Shown in pieces: positions 42,605-51,372 of a stretch of 64,000 nucleotides of DNA; position 1 is the stretch's first letter; each line of letters opens with the position of its first letter. Source of the stretch: Mycobacterium sp. AZCC_0083 (GTDB lineage Bacteria > Actinomycetota > Actinomycetes > Mycobacteriales > Mycobacteriaceae); assembly GCF_014202335.1 (NCBI RefSeq), contig NZ_JACHGP010000027.1, positions 1 through 64,000 on the forward strand. Reading direction: 5' to 3'. Position numbers and translations under genes: made by a program. A model generated the notes under the pieces. It ran no database searches. It was not told the origin of the DNA and saw only the letters and a program-made list of their open reading frames with translations.

Positions 42605-43160
42605 CGACCGGCGCGAAGTAGTCGAGCGTCTCGGCCAGCTTGGCGCGCGCCCGTGAGCACCTGCTCTTGACCGTGCCCTCGGGGATGCCGAGAACCCGCG
42701 CGGTCTCGGCGATGGAGAAGCCCTGCATGTCCACCGCGACGACGGCGGCTCGCTGCTCGACCGGCAGGCGCATGAGTGCGCGCTCGACCACCAGCGCCGT
42801 GTCCACCCGCTGCGTCGGATCCCCGATGTGACAGGTGTCTTCCTCGAGCACGGTAGTGAGGTGAGACTTGTTGCGGCGCAGCCGATCCAGACAGGCGTTC
42901 ACCACGATCCGGTACAGCCAACTGCTGACGGACGCGTCGTGGCGAAACCTCGGCGCGCTGCGGTGCGCCGAGAGCATGGCGTCCTGGAGGGCGTCGGCGG
43001 CGTCCTCGGGAGTGCGGCTGCTGATCCGGGCGAGCCGGTGCAGCTGCCGGTGGTGGCGATAGAACAGTTCCTCGAAGGCGTAGCGATCGCCTGCGACGTG
43101 CGCGACGAGCAGCTCGGCATCCGACCGTTCTTGGTCGGCAATTCCCCCGAAGTTGCCCAC
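42558..43160 (-). CDS. sigM: ECF sigma factor SigM
   Basis: SigM (200 residues) is an extracytoplasmic-function sigma factor; in mycobacteria it controls Esx and surface-lipid genes. Region 2 is visible in FYRHHRQLHRLARISSRTPEDAADALQDAM and region 4 in LPVEQRAAVVAVDMQGFSIAETARVLGIPEGTVKSRCSRARAKL (given in parts). Its anti-sigma gene rsmA lies downstream, beyond the inserted secreted-protein gene. Confidence 0.94.
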   Translation of the reverse strand: MGNFGGIADQERSDAELLVAHVAGDRYAFEELFYRHHRQLHRLARISSRTPEDAADALQDAMLSAHRSAPRFRHDASVSSWLYRIVVNACLDRLRRNKSHLTTVLEEDTCHIGDPTQRVDTALVVERALMRLPVEQRAAVVAVDMQGFSIAETARVLGIPEGTVKSRCSRARAKLAETLDYFAPVVSDSAEPWCPAAAPE

Positions 43161-43247
43161 AGCCGAACCTTAATCAACCGGGGATGACCGGCTCGACACT
43201 TCTTTTGCCGGTGCGGCGACGCAGGGCCGTTGACCAGCGCAGACGCA

Positions 43248-43913
43248 TCACCCCAGGCGTACACCGGCCTGGGGATGAGCGCCGGGAAGCGGCTTCTGGG
43301 CCCAGTCGGGGCCGCGGCCGAGGTGGCGCAGAATCCGGTCGAGATTGGTCCTGACCGGTGCGTCGACGGCGTGCGCGAAGGGCGCGTCGGGGGCCTCGCG
43401 GTCCTGGCCGTCTGGCACCAGGAGGGCCAGGGGCAACGCGGCGTCGACGACGTCGTCGGGAAGGACAAAGGGCACACCCAGTGATTCGGCGACGTCCCAG
43501 CCATGGACCACGTAGTCGATGAAGTGGAAGCCGATGGCCATGGCGCCGGGGAATACAGCCTTCGGCCCGAACTCGGGAAGCGCGAACGACGCCTCGAGCA
43601 CCGCGTCGTCGACGAAGGCGGTCATGACGTCGCTCACCGCGTCGGCATACGTTCCGCCGGGGTCAGCGGTGATCGCGTCCACGACCGTGTCGGCACGCCA
43701 CACGTCGGGCTGATCTCCGAATCCCCGTGCAGCGGCGGCGAATCCGCGATGCTGCACGGTCATGTGGGCAAGCAGGTCCCCTAGCCTCCAGCCGGCGCAT
43801 GGGGTGGGTGCGTCGAGGTCGGTCGCTCGGACGGACTCGACGAGCGAGAGGGAATTCATCACGGCGACGCGATGTAAGGGGCGAAGGTCGGGCAAGTTCA
43901 TAGGCATGTACAT
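43248..43913 (-). CDS. TIGR03086/maleylpyruvate isomerase-type metal-binding protein
   Basis: The 221-residue protein has the DinB/MDMPI-like N-terminal fold with ATDLDAPTPCAGWRLGDLLAHMTVQHRG, the late VVHGWDVAESLGV, and a His triad that could bind zinc. Members of this family are often thiol-S-transferase-like or mycothiol-dependent isomerases, but no specific reaction can be assigned. It is divergent from a MarR regulator with only 45 bp between them, so it is likely the regulator's target. An internal start at MNLPDLRPL is possible. Confidence 0.8.
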   Translation of the reverse strand: MYMPMNLPDLRPLHRVAVMNSLSLVESVRATDLDAPTPCAGWRLGDLLAHMTVQHRGFAAAARGFGDQPDVWRADTVVDAITADPGGTYADAVSDVMTAFVDDAVLEASFALPEFGPKAVFPGAMAIGFHFIDYVVHGWDVAESLGVPFVLPDDVVDAALPLALLVPDGQDREAPDAPFAHAVDAPVRTNLDRILRHLGRGPDWAQKPLPGAHPQAGVRLG

Positions 43914-43958
43914 ACCATATGCGTACGCCTACGATATCGCAACGCTTAAGATATCGCG
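43914..43958. promoter_or_regulatory. Divergent operator/promoter region of the MarR pair
   Basis: The 45-bp gap is AT-rich for this genome and holds direct repeats GATATCGC at 43933-43940 and 43950-43957 (each with a GATATC palindrome), plus CATATG and GTAC palindromes at the left. MarR-type operators are usually short palindromes overlapping both promoters, so this is the probable binding region. Confidence 0.45.
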
Positions 43959-44390
43959 ATGCCACCGAAGCCCCGGCGGAACGACCTCGCGGCGATGTTG
44001 CATCCGTTGCTGAGAGACCTCGTGGCGGCCGAGCAACCGATCCTCGTCGCGCACGACGTCAGCATGTGGGGATACGTGGTGCTCAACGCACTGGACCAGT
44101 CGCCGGTGCGCACGCAGGCCGCTCTCGCCGACGCCATCGGCGCCGACAAGACACGGATCATCCCCACTCTCGACGAGCTGCAGCAGAAGGGCTACATCGA
44201 ACGTCGTCCCGACCCCGACGACCGCAGGGTCCGCCTGCTCGAGATCACGGCGTCAGGGCGCGAAGTGAAGAACGCGGTGCAGGTCGATATCCAACTCGGT
44301 GAAGAACGGTGGCTCTCCGAGTTGACGGCTCATGAGCGAGACGTCTTCCTTCGGGCGCTCGAACGAATGAGACGACTAGGGCCCCAATGA
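43959..44390 (+). CDS. MarR-family transcriptional regulator
   Basis: The 143-residue winged-helix protein shows WGYVVLNALDQSPVRTQAALADAIGADKTRIIPTLDELQQKGYIERRPDPDDRRVRLLEITASG (in parts), the MarR core with the DxRxR wing. It probably represses the divergent TIGR03086-type gene. Ligand unknown. Confidence 0.88.
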   Translation: MPPKPRRNDLAAMLHPLLRDLVAAEQPILVAHDVSMWGYVVLNALDQSPVRTQAALADAIGADKTRIIPTLDELQQKGYIERRPDPDDRRVRLLEITASGREVKNAVQVDIQLGEERWLSELTAHERDVFLRALERMRRLGPQ

Positions 44391-44412
44391 TGCGCAGACC
44401 CGGGTACAGGGC

Positions 44413-47400
44413 TTAGGAGCCCTTCTTGAGGGTGATGTCGGAGAGTGCCGACTCGCTCTTTCCGCCAACGGTGCCCAGCGTGGTGATCCACACCAGCAGG
44501 TTCGACGTGGGTGTCGGGTTGGCGATGGTGATGGTGTTGGAACCGGTCTTCATCGGCGTCGGCGGGGTGAGCTCGGTGGTGTCGTCCAGCGACGTCGGCG
44601 TCGGCGTCTGCGCCGACCGGAGCTGGATCGAGGTGCCCGTGCTGTTGAGGCTCAACGTCACCGTGGCCACCGCGGTGGGTTGCGGAAGCTGCAGGATCAA
44701 CCCGACGCCGTTCTTGAAGTTCGGGAAGGGCACCGGGTCGCTGTAGGTGTCCGTGGTCCAGGCGGTGGCGGGGTTGCCGTCGATCGCCTGGCCGGCGTCG
44801 GCCGGGTTGTCGGCTTCGCCGCCCGGCGAAAACACCGTCGCCCGTACCGGTTTCACGATGCCAGCGTCGGCGGTGCTGGTGGCACTTGGTGAATTGCCAA
44901 GCCCAAGTGCGTCACCACCGAGCGGGCCGCCGACGTCGCCGAACATCCGGCTCAGCACGGTGCCGAGGACGACGAGCGCGATGACCAGGATCACCGCGCC
45001 GACGCTCATGCCGATCACCAGGCCCTTGCGCCGACGCGCCACGGCCTGCGGGTCGGGCTCTGCGCGGTACTGCTGTTGCGGCGCGGCCGGCTCGTCGACG
45101 GGGGCGATGATCTCCGTGCGATCGGCCACGGCGGTGGCCTGCTGAAGAAGGTTGAGCAGCGTCGGCGCAGAGCGAATGCCGCCGTTCTCCTGAACCGCGC
45201 GGATCGCTGCTGCCGAGATCTGGAATGGGATGTCACGGTCGACGGCACGCGGCTCGACGGGTTGTCCTGCGGCATCGAGCTCGGCGGCTTCCATGCCGCT
45301 TCGGACACCCGACTCCGGGAGCGGCCACCGGTCGACGAGGAGTGCGTAGAGGGCGGCACCGATGCCGCGGATGTCGTCCTCCGGCGTTGCGGTGGGCATC
45401 GTGGCGGGGAACGCGAGGGCGACGTCGCCGTCGATGCTGACCCGTACCCGGCCAGGATGGTCGATGGACAGTGCGACGCCCTCGCGGTGCGCGGCCTCGG
45501 CCGCAGCGGCCAGCGACTGGATGGCACGAGCCCCACCGATCGGCGACGGCGCGGTCTCTGCGACCTCGGCGAGCGATCCGCCGCGGATCCATTCCGATAC
45601 CACGAGCCCGCCCGACCCGGTTTGGGCGACGTCGAGCACGCGCGCGATGCCCGGTGTCTCCAGGTGACTGAGCCGCATGGTCCTGGACAGGATCTCGGAG
45701 AGCTCCGCGTCGGGAAGGACGGCGTCCGGGTCGACGAAGGTCAGCGCGACCTGACGGTCGAGCGCGGTGTCCAGCGCGTGCCAGAACTGCAGGTGCGGCG
45801 GACCGCCATGGAACACGAGCAGCCGGTAACGGCCGCCTGCGATGGTGGCGCCGGGAATGAGGTGGACGTCGTCCTCGGCGGTGGCCGCCTCGATCGGCGG
45901 CTCGTTGGGCATGCCCCCGGACAGTGGTTCGCGTGTCGGGTCGCCGCCGTAGTCGGCGGGCGGGCGCCCGGAGGTGGGATAGGAGGCGTCGGGCGGAACG
46001 TCGGGCTGGAAGTCGTCGGCGGTCGGGCGCGGAATGCGGGTGGTCGCACCGGCGTCGCCGAGCGCGGAGCCGGCTGCGGAGTCGTCGGTCACCGCTGGTC
46101 CTTTCCGCTGCCTGACTCCGGCAACGCCTGCCGGAGGCTCCCCCCATGGCACCGCGGCACTTCGACGCGGAGGTGACGGAGGCGAATTCCTCTGATCAGA
46201 GTACGTGAGGGGGCCCATCGGACGTGGTCGGTCGGGCGGTACTGGCACTCGCGCGGCTACTGCCGCAGGTGGGCCTCCCCGGCCCAGCTTGCGCCGCACC
46301 GTGGCCAGCGCGGCGGCCGCCTCCGGCACCCGCGCTGCCAGCAAAACCCCAGCGATGATCGGCAGCATCAGAAGACCGAGCACCAGCAGGCGCAGCAGAG
46401 AACCTGCCCCGCCCCCGTGCACTGTCAGCGACTCCAGGCCAGCCAGCTTGTCCACGACGTGCCCGATCAGGCCGGCGAGCAAGGATGCCGCGACCGTGAC
46501 CACGATCGTGCGGATCACCGCGAGATTCAGCAGTCGGCCGCCGTGCGGATTGAGGTTGGCCCGCAACAGGATGTAACCGAAGGTCGCTCCCGCGACGAAG
46601 CCGATGCCGTTGGCCAGCCCGAGGTATCCGGCGACGAGGTCACCGTCGTCCGTCAGGTACGGCGCCGCCACCGAGCCTGCGATCTTGACCACGGTGATCA
46701 CGACGATCACGAGGATCGGCGTCCACGGCTGCTCTCGGGCGTAGAAGACCCGCAGGTGCAGTAGCACCAACGCGTAGGGGATCAGCGTGAACGCCGAAAG
46801 CGTGATGGCCATGCCCAGATAGCCGGCGTCCACGTCGCCGAAGTTCCCGTAGGCGAACAGTGCGCTACCGATCGCCGGGCCGCCGACGGTCATGAACGCG
46901 ACGATGGGGATCAGCGTCACCATGGTCAGCCGGGTGGCCAGCCCCAGGTCGGCCAGCACCGCGGGGGTGTTGTTGGCGGCGGCATTGCGAGACAACCGCG
47001 GCATCACCACGGTCAGCACCGTCACGCCGATCATCCCGAACGGCAACATCAACACCAGCCAGGTGTAGTTGTAGATCGCCGGGCCCGAAGCCGCTGCGTT
47101 GCTGGCGATCCGGTTGCCGATGATCAACCCGACCTGGCTGATCAGCACGTAGAGAACCATGGCCCCCGCCATCGCACCGAACTTCTTCAGCCGGTCGTCG
47201 AGACCCCACAGGGGACGAAGGCTGATCCGCTCGCGGCGGATGGCGACCAACAGCACCGCGACCTGGGTGATGGTTCCCAGCGTCATCCCGCCGCCGAGCA
47301 CCAGCAGCTTCGCGTCGCCCATCTGCACCGGGTCAACCGAAAGTTCGCCAGGGACAACGACGTACAGGCCCAGCGTGGCGATGGCGACGACGTTGTTGCA

Positions 47401-48054
47401 GACCGGTGCCCAAGCCGGCGGCCCGAACACGTTGCGGGTGTTGAGGATTGCCATGAATACCGACGACAGCCCGTAGAAGAGCACCTGGGGCAGCAGCAAG
47501 TAGGCGAAAGCGGTCGTCAGCGAGCGATTGACCTGTGAGTCGTTGCCGAGCATGAGCCGGACCAGAAGCGGTGCGGCCGTCACCGACAGCACGGTCGCGA
47601 CCAGAAGCAACGTGGTGGCCAGCGTGACAAGGCGTCGAACGAAGGCGGTGCCGCCGTCGGCGTCGTCGCGCTCGGCACGGGCGAGCACCGGCACGAAGAT
47701 GGCGGTGAAGGTGGCCTCCAGCACCAGCGCGGCGATCAGGTTGGGCAGCTGATAGGCCACCGAGAACGCACTGGCCAGCGCGGCACCGAGAATGGTCGCG
47801 ATCAGCACGATGCGGATGAAGCCGGTGATCCGGCTCATCAGCGTGGCGAAGGCCATGCCCCACGAGCGCGACACCACCGCTGCATCGGAGAGTTCGACCT
47901 GGCCGGCGCGGCGGCGCGGCGCAGGGCCGCGAGGGATCCGCTGGTGCGGCGGCGGTGGCGCCGGTCGGCGCGGTGGAGGCGGCGGCTGCCAGTGGGGCGG
48001 TGCCGGTGGCGGTCGGCGCGGCGGCAGCGCAGGTGGTGGCAGGGGAGCGTTCAC
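44413..48054 (-). CDS. murJ: MurJ (MviN) lipid II flippase fused to a pseudokinase and an extracellular domain
   Basis: The 1213-residue protein combines a proline-rich N-terminus (1-60), about 14 transmembrane helices of the MurJ/MOP flippase fold (from DAAVVSRSWGMAFATLMSRITGFIRIVLI), a pseudokinase domain (about 690-950, YRLLVFHGG...) that lacks the kinase Lys, HRD and DFG residues, one further transmembrane helix (LVIGMSVGAVILVIALVVLG) and a discoidin-like C-terminal domain. The homologue (Rv3910) has its pseudokinase phosphorylated by PknB and read by FhaA. The GTG start at 48054 overlaps the upstream stop as GTGA; a longer frame is unsupported. Confidence 0.95.
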   Translation of the reverse strand: MNAPLPPPALPPRRPPPAPPHWQPPPPPRRPAPPPPHQRIPRGPAPRRRAGQVELSDAAVVSRSWGMAFATLMSRITGFIRIVLIATILGAALASAFSVAYQLPNLIAALVLEATFTAIFVPVLARAERDDADGGTAFVRRLVTLATTLLLVATVLSVTAAPLLVRLMLGNDSQVNRSLTTAFAYLLLPQVLFYGLSSVFMAILNTRNVFGPPAWAPVCNNVVAIATLGLYVVVPGELSVDPVQMGDAKLLVLGGGMTLGTITQVAVLLVAIRRERISLRPLWGLDDRLKKFGAMAGAMVLYVLISQVGLIIGNRIASNAAASGPAIYNYTWLVLMLPFGMIGVTVLTVVMPRLSRNAAANNTPAVLADLGLATRLTMVTLIPIVAFMTVGGPAIGSALFAYGNFGDVDAGYLGMAITLSAFTLIPYALVLLHLRVFYAREQPWTPILVIVVITVVKIAGSVAAPYLTDDGDLVAGYLGLANGIGFVAGATFGYILLRANLNPHGGRLLNLAVIRTIVVTVAASLLAGLIGHVVDKLAGLESLTVHGGGAGSLLRLLVLGLLMLPIIAGVLLAARVPEAAAALATVRRKLGRGGPPAAVAARVPVPPDRPRPMGPLTYSDQRNSPPSPPRRSAAVPWGEPPAGVAGVRQRKGPAVTDDSAAGSALGDAGATTRIPRPTADDFQPDVPPDASYPTSGRPPADYGGDPTREPLSGGMPNEPPIEAATAEDDVHLIPGATIAGGRYRLLVFHGGPPHLQFWHALDTALDRQVALTFVDPDAVLPDAELSEILSRTMRLSHLETPGIARVLDVAQTGSGGLVVSEWIRGGSLAEVAETAPSPIGGARAIQSLAAAAEAAHREGVALSIDHPGRVRVSIDGDVALAFPATMPTATPEDDIRGIGAALYALLVDRWPLPESGVRSGMEAAELDAAGQPVEPRAVDRDIPFQISAAAIRAVQENGGIRSAPTLLNLLQQATAVADRTEIIAPVDEPAAPQQQYRAEPDPQAVARRRKGLVIGMSVGAVILVIALVVLGTVLSRMFGDVGGPLGGDALGLGNSPSATSTADAGIVKPVRATVFSPGGEADNPADAGQAIDGNPATAWTTDTYSDPVPFPNFKNGVGLILQLPQPTAVATVTLSLNSTGTSIQLRSAQTPTPTSLDDTTELTPPTPMKTGSNTITIANPTPTSNLLVWITTLGTVGGKSESALSDITLKKGS

Positions 48055-50453
48055 GAGTCGTCCGGGGCGTGGGCGATCGCGACGTCGAGCGGATCGGGTT
48101 CGCCGCGGGACGCATAGCGCCGCCGCGGCCGGTCGAGGTCGGCACGGTCGGGCTGGCCGCGGAAGCGGTGCCACAGACGTCGCCCGGCCAGCAGGACGAG
48201 CACGGCACCCGCTGACAGCGTGATGAAGAACAGCACCTTGCCGTACGCGTTGGAGTGCACGGACAGTCGCACGGGCTCGCCGAGCGGCAGCCCGTCGGCG
48301 GTGCGCAACGCCACGTCGACCGCCACCCGCTGCGTGAAGTGCACCTCGATCGGCACCCGCAACGGAAGGAATCCGGGCGGCAGCTCGATCTCGCCCATGT
48401 CGGTGACCGTCATTCCGGGTGGTGCGTCGACGGCCAGCCGCACCCGGATTGGCACGGGCAGGTCGTTGCGCAGGGCCAACGGCAGCGGGCTGCGTTCGGT
48501 GGCAAGGGTGTAGGACCCGCCGGGGTTGACGATGGTGACGGCGCGGAACAGGTCGTCGACGCTTGCGCCGACGGTACGCACGCGTTGGCCGGCCATGCCG
48601 TTGCGCGCGTCACGTGGCACCGACTGGCTCAGCGCGCGCAGCAGGTCCTCGCGCAGTGGCGCGGTGTACTGGGTGCCGGTCAGTCCGGTGCGCGGGTCGA
48701 CGGTGAGCGCGGAGGTCAGACCCCCCAACCTCTCGGATGCCGCGGCCACGTCCTCGGTCACCGAATCGTCGAACCGGGCGCGGGAATTGCCAAGCGTGTC
48801 GGCGGGCAGGGGCTGGTCGTCCGTCGGCGGCAGGGCGGCGCTCTCGGCGATCACCGCGGTCAGTGGCCGCGGCACGGACAGCCCCGAGTGGATGGAGGTG
48901 GCGAGGGTGGAGAGGATCGCCGCGGCGTCGTCCGGCGTCAGATCCCAGACCAGCGGGGGAACCAGGATCTGGGTGCGTGGTTCGGTGTTGGAGCGCAGCC
49001 CGCGCCACAGCATCGACGCAAGGGCGTCCTGGCGTCGCGCGACGGAGGAGTCGTGTCGCAGCGGCACGTCAAGGGATTCATCGTCAAGGGATTGGTACGA
49101 CGGGGCGACCGGTGAGCGCCCTGCGCCGGCGAGCGCGGCACCGACCATCGGGTCGAACGGCGCGGTGACCACTTGCGGCGTGTAGCGGTGCGGCGCGAGG
49201 TCAATGGGCAACGGCTCGCCGTCGGCGGAGTCCTGGACCGTGAACGCGGGGGCCGCGATGGCGACGGTCGGGCCCTGATCCGACAGCAGCCGGACCGCGG
49301 GACCGGTGAGCGGGCCGTCGCCGATCAGGGTCGCCCCTGGCACGGACTTGACGCCGAGGATCTGGTCGACGATTGCGCCTGAGTCGTTGGTCGCCACCGC
49401 GCCGAGGCCAGGATTGCCGACCCGCTGTAGCGCGCCGAGGTCGGCCTGCGCGTACACCGACGGCGCCACACACATCCGCTGGGCGAGCGCCTTCAGCCGA
49501 TTGAGCCAGTTCATCGCGGCGTCCTGGCCGGTGCCCGGGTGAGTCGGGGACGTCAGCCCGCCGGCGGGGTCATCGTTGACGACGTAGCCCAACGACATCG
49601 CGTTCACGGTGACCAACAAGTCGGGGTCGACCGCGAGGCACGCGGCGCTGCGGACCTGGGCACCGGGGTCGACCGCGGGACTGGTCGCGAAGTCGATCGC
49701 GGTGAGCAGCGTGTCGAGCCTGCCGCCGTCGCCCAATGAGGACGCCAGGTCGTCGTCGACGAGGCGCACCGGGGTAGTGCCGCCTGGCACGCCAGCGGCC
49801 AGCCGCGGCCGGTCGGCCAGCGGCCACAGCATGGTGATGCGGGTCGGCCGCGACGTATCCGGTGCCACCACGGCGGCCACGGTGTCTGCGGCTCCGGTGG
49901 ACGGGTCTGGCGGCACACCGAGCACGGGCAACAGGAAGCGCGCGTCGTCGAGGCGGGCAGGCGCACCGTAGTCGGGGGTGCCGTTGACGTTGACCAGTAT
50001 GGGGTAAACGCCGGGCTCGTCGATGTGCAGCGACGGAAACTCCGCCGAGCGCATCGGATAGGCCAACGTGAACGGGACGTTCTGGCCCTGCTCCATCTCG
50101 GGGGCCACCGTCGTGAAGTCGGCAACGGCTTCGTACTGTGCGCCGTCACCGGCCAGGTTGGTGCGCAGGCCTGCTGACGACGTCACTGCCGCCGCGTGCT
50201 CGAGCCGCACCATCACGTCGCGCACGGGACGGTCACCGACGTTGGTCACCGTGCCCGTGACCGTCACCATGGGTTCGCTCGTGGTGCTCACGATGTCCGG
50301 GGTGACGGAGTCGATGTGCAGCTGGAGGAAGGGCTTGGCTCCCGGCTCGGCTGCGGCGACGCGAGGTAGGAGGGCGGGTGCGACGATCAGCGTCAGCAGT
50401 GTGGCGACGGCCAGCAAGCGCGACAGTGCAGTTCCAGCCGAGCTAGCCGACAT
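48051..50453 (-). CDS. DUF6049-type membrane protein (Rv3909-like)
   Basis: The 800-residue protein has a signal peptide (about 1-35, ATLLTLIVAPALLPRVAAA), a large extracytoplasmic region, and one C-terminal transmembrane helix (VLFFITLSAGAVLVLLAGRRLW) with a short basic tail. It matches the conserved Rv3909 family found immediately upstream of murJ in mycobacteria. The stop overlaps the murJ GTG, so production is likely coupled and a role with the flippase is inferred. Function is not known. Confidence 0.88.
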   Translation of the reverse strand: MSASSAGTALSRLLAVATLLTLIVAPALLPRVAAAEPGAKPFLQLHIDSVTPDIVSTTSEPMVTVTGTVTNVGDRPVRDVMVRLEHAAAVTSSAGLRTNLAGDGAQYEAVADFTTVAPEMEQGQNVPFTLAYPMRSAEFPSLHIDEPGVYPILVNVNGTPDYGAPARLDDARFLLPVLGVPPDPSTGAADTVAAVVAPDTSRPTRITMLWPLADRPRLAAGVPGGTTPVRLVDDDLASSLGDGGRLDTLLTAIDFATSPAVDPGAQVRSAACLAVDPDLLVTVNAMSLGYVVNDDPAGGLTSPTHPGTGQDAAMNWLNRLKALAQRMCVAPSVYAQADLGALQRVGNPGLGAVATNDSGAIVDQILGVKSVPGATLIGDGPLTGPAVRLLSDQGPTVAIAAPAFTVQDSADGEPLPIDLAPHRYTPQVVTAPFDPMVGAALAGAGRSPVAPSYQSLDDESLDVPLRHDSSVARRQDALASMLWRGLRSNTEPRTQILVPPLVWDLTPDDAAAILSTLATSIHSGLSVPRPLTAVIAESAALPPTDDQPLPADTLGNSRARFDDSVTEDVAAASERLGGLTSALTVDPRTGLTGTQYTAPLREDLLRALSQSVPRDARNGMAGQRVRTVGASVDDLFRAVTIVNPGGSYTLATERSPLPLALRNDLPVPIRVRLAVDAPPGMTVTDMGEIELPPGFLPLRVPIEVHFTQRVAVDVALRTADGLPLGEPVRLSVHSNAYGKVLFFITLSAGAVLVLLAGRRLWHRFRGQPDRADLDRPRRRYASRGEPDPLDVAIAHAPDDS

Positions 50454-50459
50454 GGCGCC

Positions 50460-51260
50460 TCATGGACCCTGGCCGCAGCCGTTCGCCCGCCGGCCAGGTT
50501 TTGGGGGTTGCGTGGACTCGTCGGGTCGACGGTTTCGGGTGTGCGAGTGGGTCTGAGAGCGGCGTCGCGGCGAGGAATGGGGAAGCGGCGGTAGCGACGT
50601 CGGACCGTCGGTGTGAAGGCGGTCGATCAGCTCTCCTGCGACCTCGGCAAGGCGCCGCTCGTCGGCGTAGGCCAGCTTGGCGGGAAGCTCCTTGACTGGC
50701 ACCCAGGCCACCTCGCTGACCTCGACGTCCTCGTCGGAGAGCTCACCCTCGAGGAAGCGCAAGAGGTAGTGGTGCACGGTCTTGTGCACGCGTCGGCCCT
50801 CCGTGACGAACCAGTAGTCGATGCTGCCGAGCGCGGCGAGCACGCTGCCCTGGATTCCAGTCTCCTCGGCGACCTCGCGAATAGCGGTCTGCTCGGCGGT
50901 CTCGCCCATTTCGATGTGGCCCTTCGGCAACGACCACAGCATGCGGCCCCGCCGGTCCACGCGTCCGATCAGTGCTGCCACCTGGTCGTCCTTCGGGCCG
51001 TCGATCCCGTCGATCACTAGGCCACCCGCCGAGGTCTCGTGCACCGTGCGGAGCCGGTCAGGTGCTGCACGTCGGCTCGGGCCCGGTTTGTGACCCTCGG
51101 CTGAGGGCTTGGCGGAACCGTTGGAGTGGCTGGGTTTGATGGCATCGGCAGAGGGGGTGGGGTTCGTCGGCTGCACGATGGCTTCCGGCGGACCAGCCGA
51201 GCGTCGTCCGCGGCGCCTTCCGCGGCGCCGTCGTGGTTTGGCTCGTTCGCCCTCCGACAC
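50460..51260 (-). CDS. mutT4: Nudix hydrolase MutT4
   Basis: The 266-residue protein has a basic N-terminal tail (KPRRRRGRRRGRR), then the Nudix box GHIEMGETAEQTAIREVAEETGI and the flanking VHETSAGGLVID and DYWFVTEGRRVHKTVHHYLLRF segments. It matches M. tuberculosis Rv3908 (MutT4), a nucleotide-sanitising Nudix enzyme. The GTG at 51260 aligns with the homologue. It is separated from the DUF6049-type gene by six bases and probably shares its transcript. Confidence 0.92.
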   Translation of the reverse strand: MSEGERAKPRRRRGRRRGRRSAGPPEAIVQPTNPTPSADAIKPSHSNGSAKPSAEGHKPGPSRRAAPDRLRTVHETSAGGLVIDGIDGPKDDQVAALIGRVDRRGRMLWSLPKGHIEMGETAEQTAIREVAEETGIQGSVLAALGSIDYWFVTEGRRVHKTVHHYLLRFLEGELSDEDVEVSEVAWVPVKELPAKLAYADERRLAEVAGELIDRLHTDGPTSLPPLPHSSPRRRSQTHSHTRNRRPDESTQPPKPGRRANGCGQGP

Positions 51261-51372
51261 CCAAGCGATAGTAGCTGCCGTCGAACTTTCGCCCTCGACG
51301 CACTCACCATCGTGGTCGGCTTGTCGCCTGGTCGTTATGTCGTCGTGAGCCGCGATGGAATGATCTGCAAAC

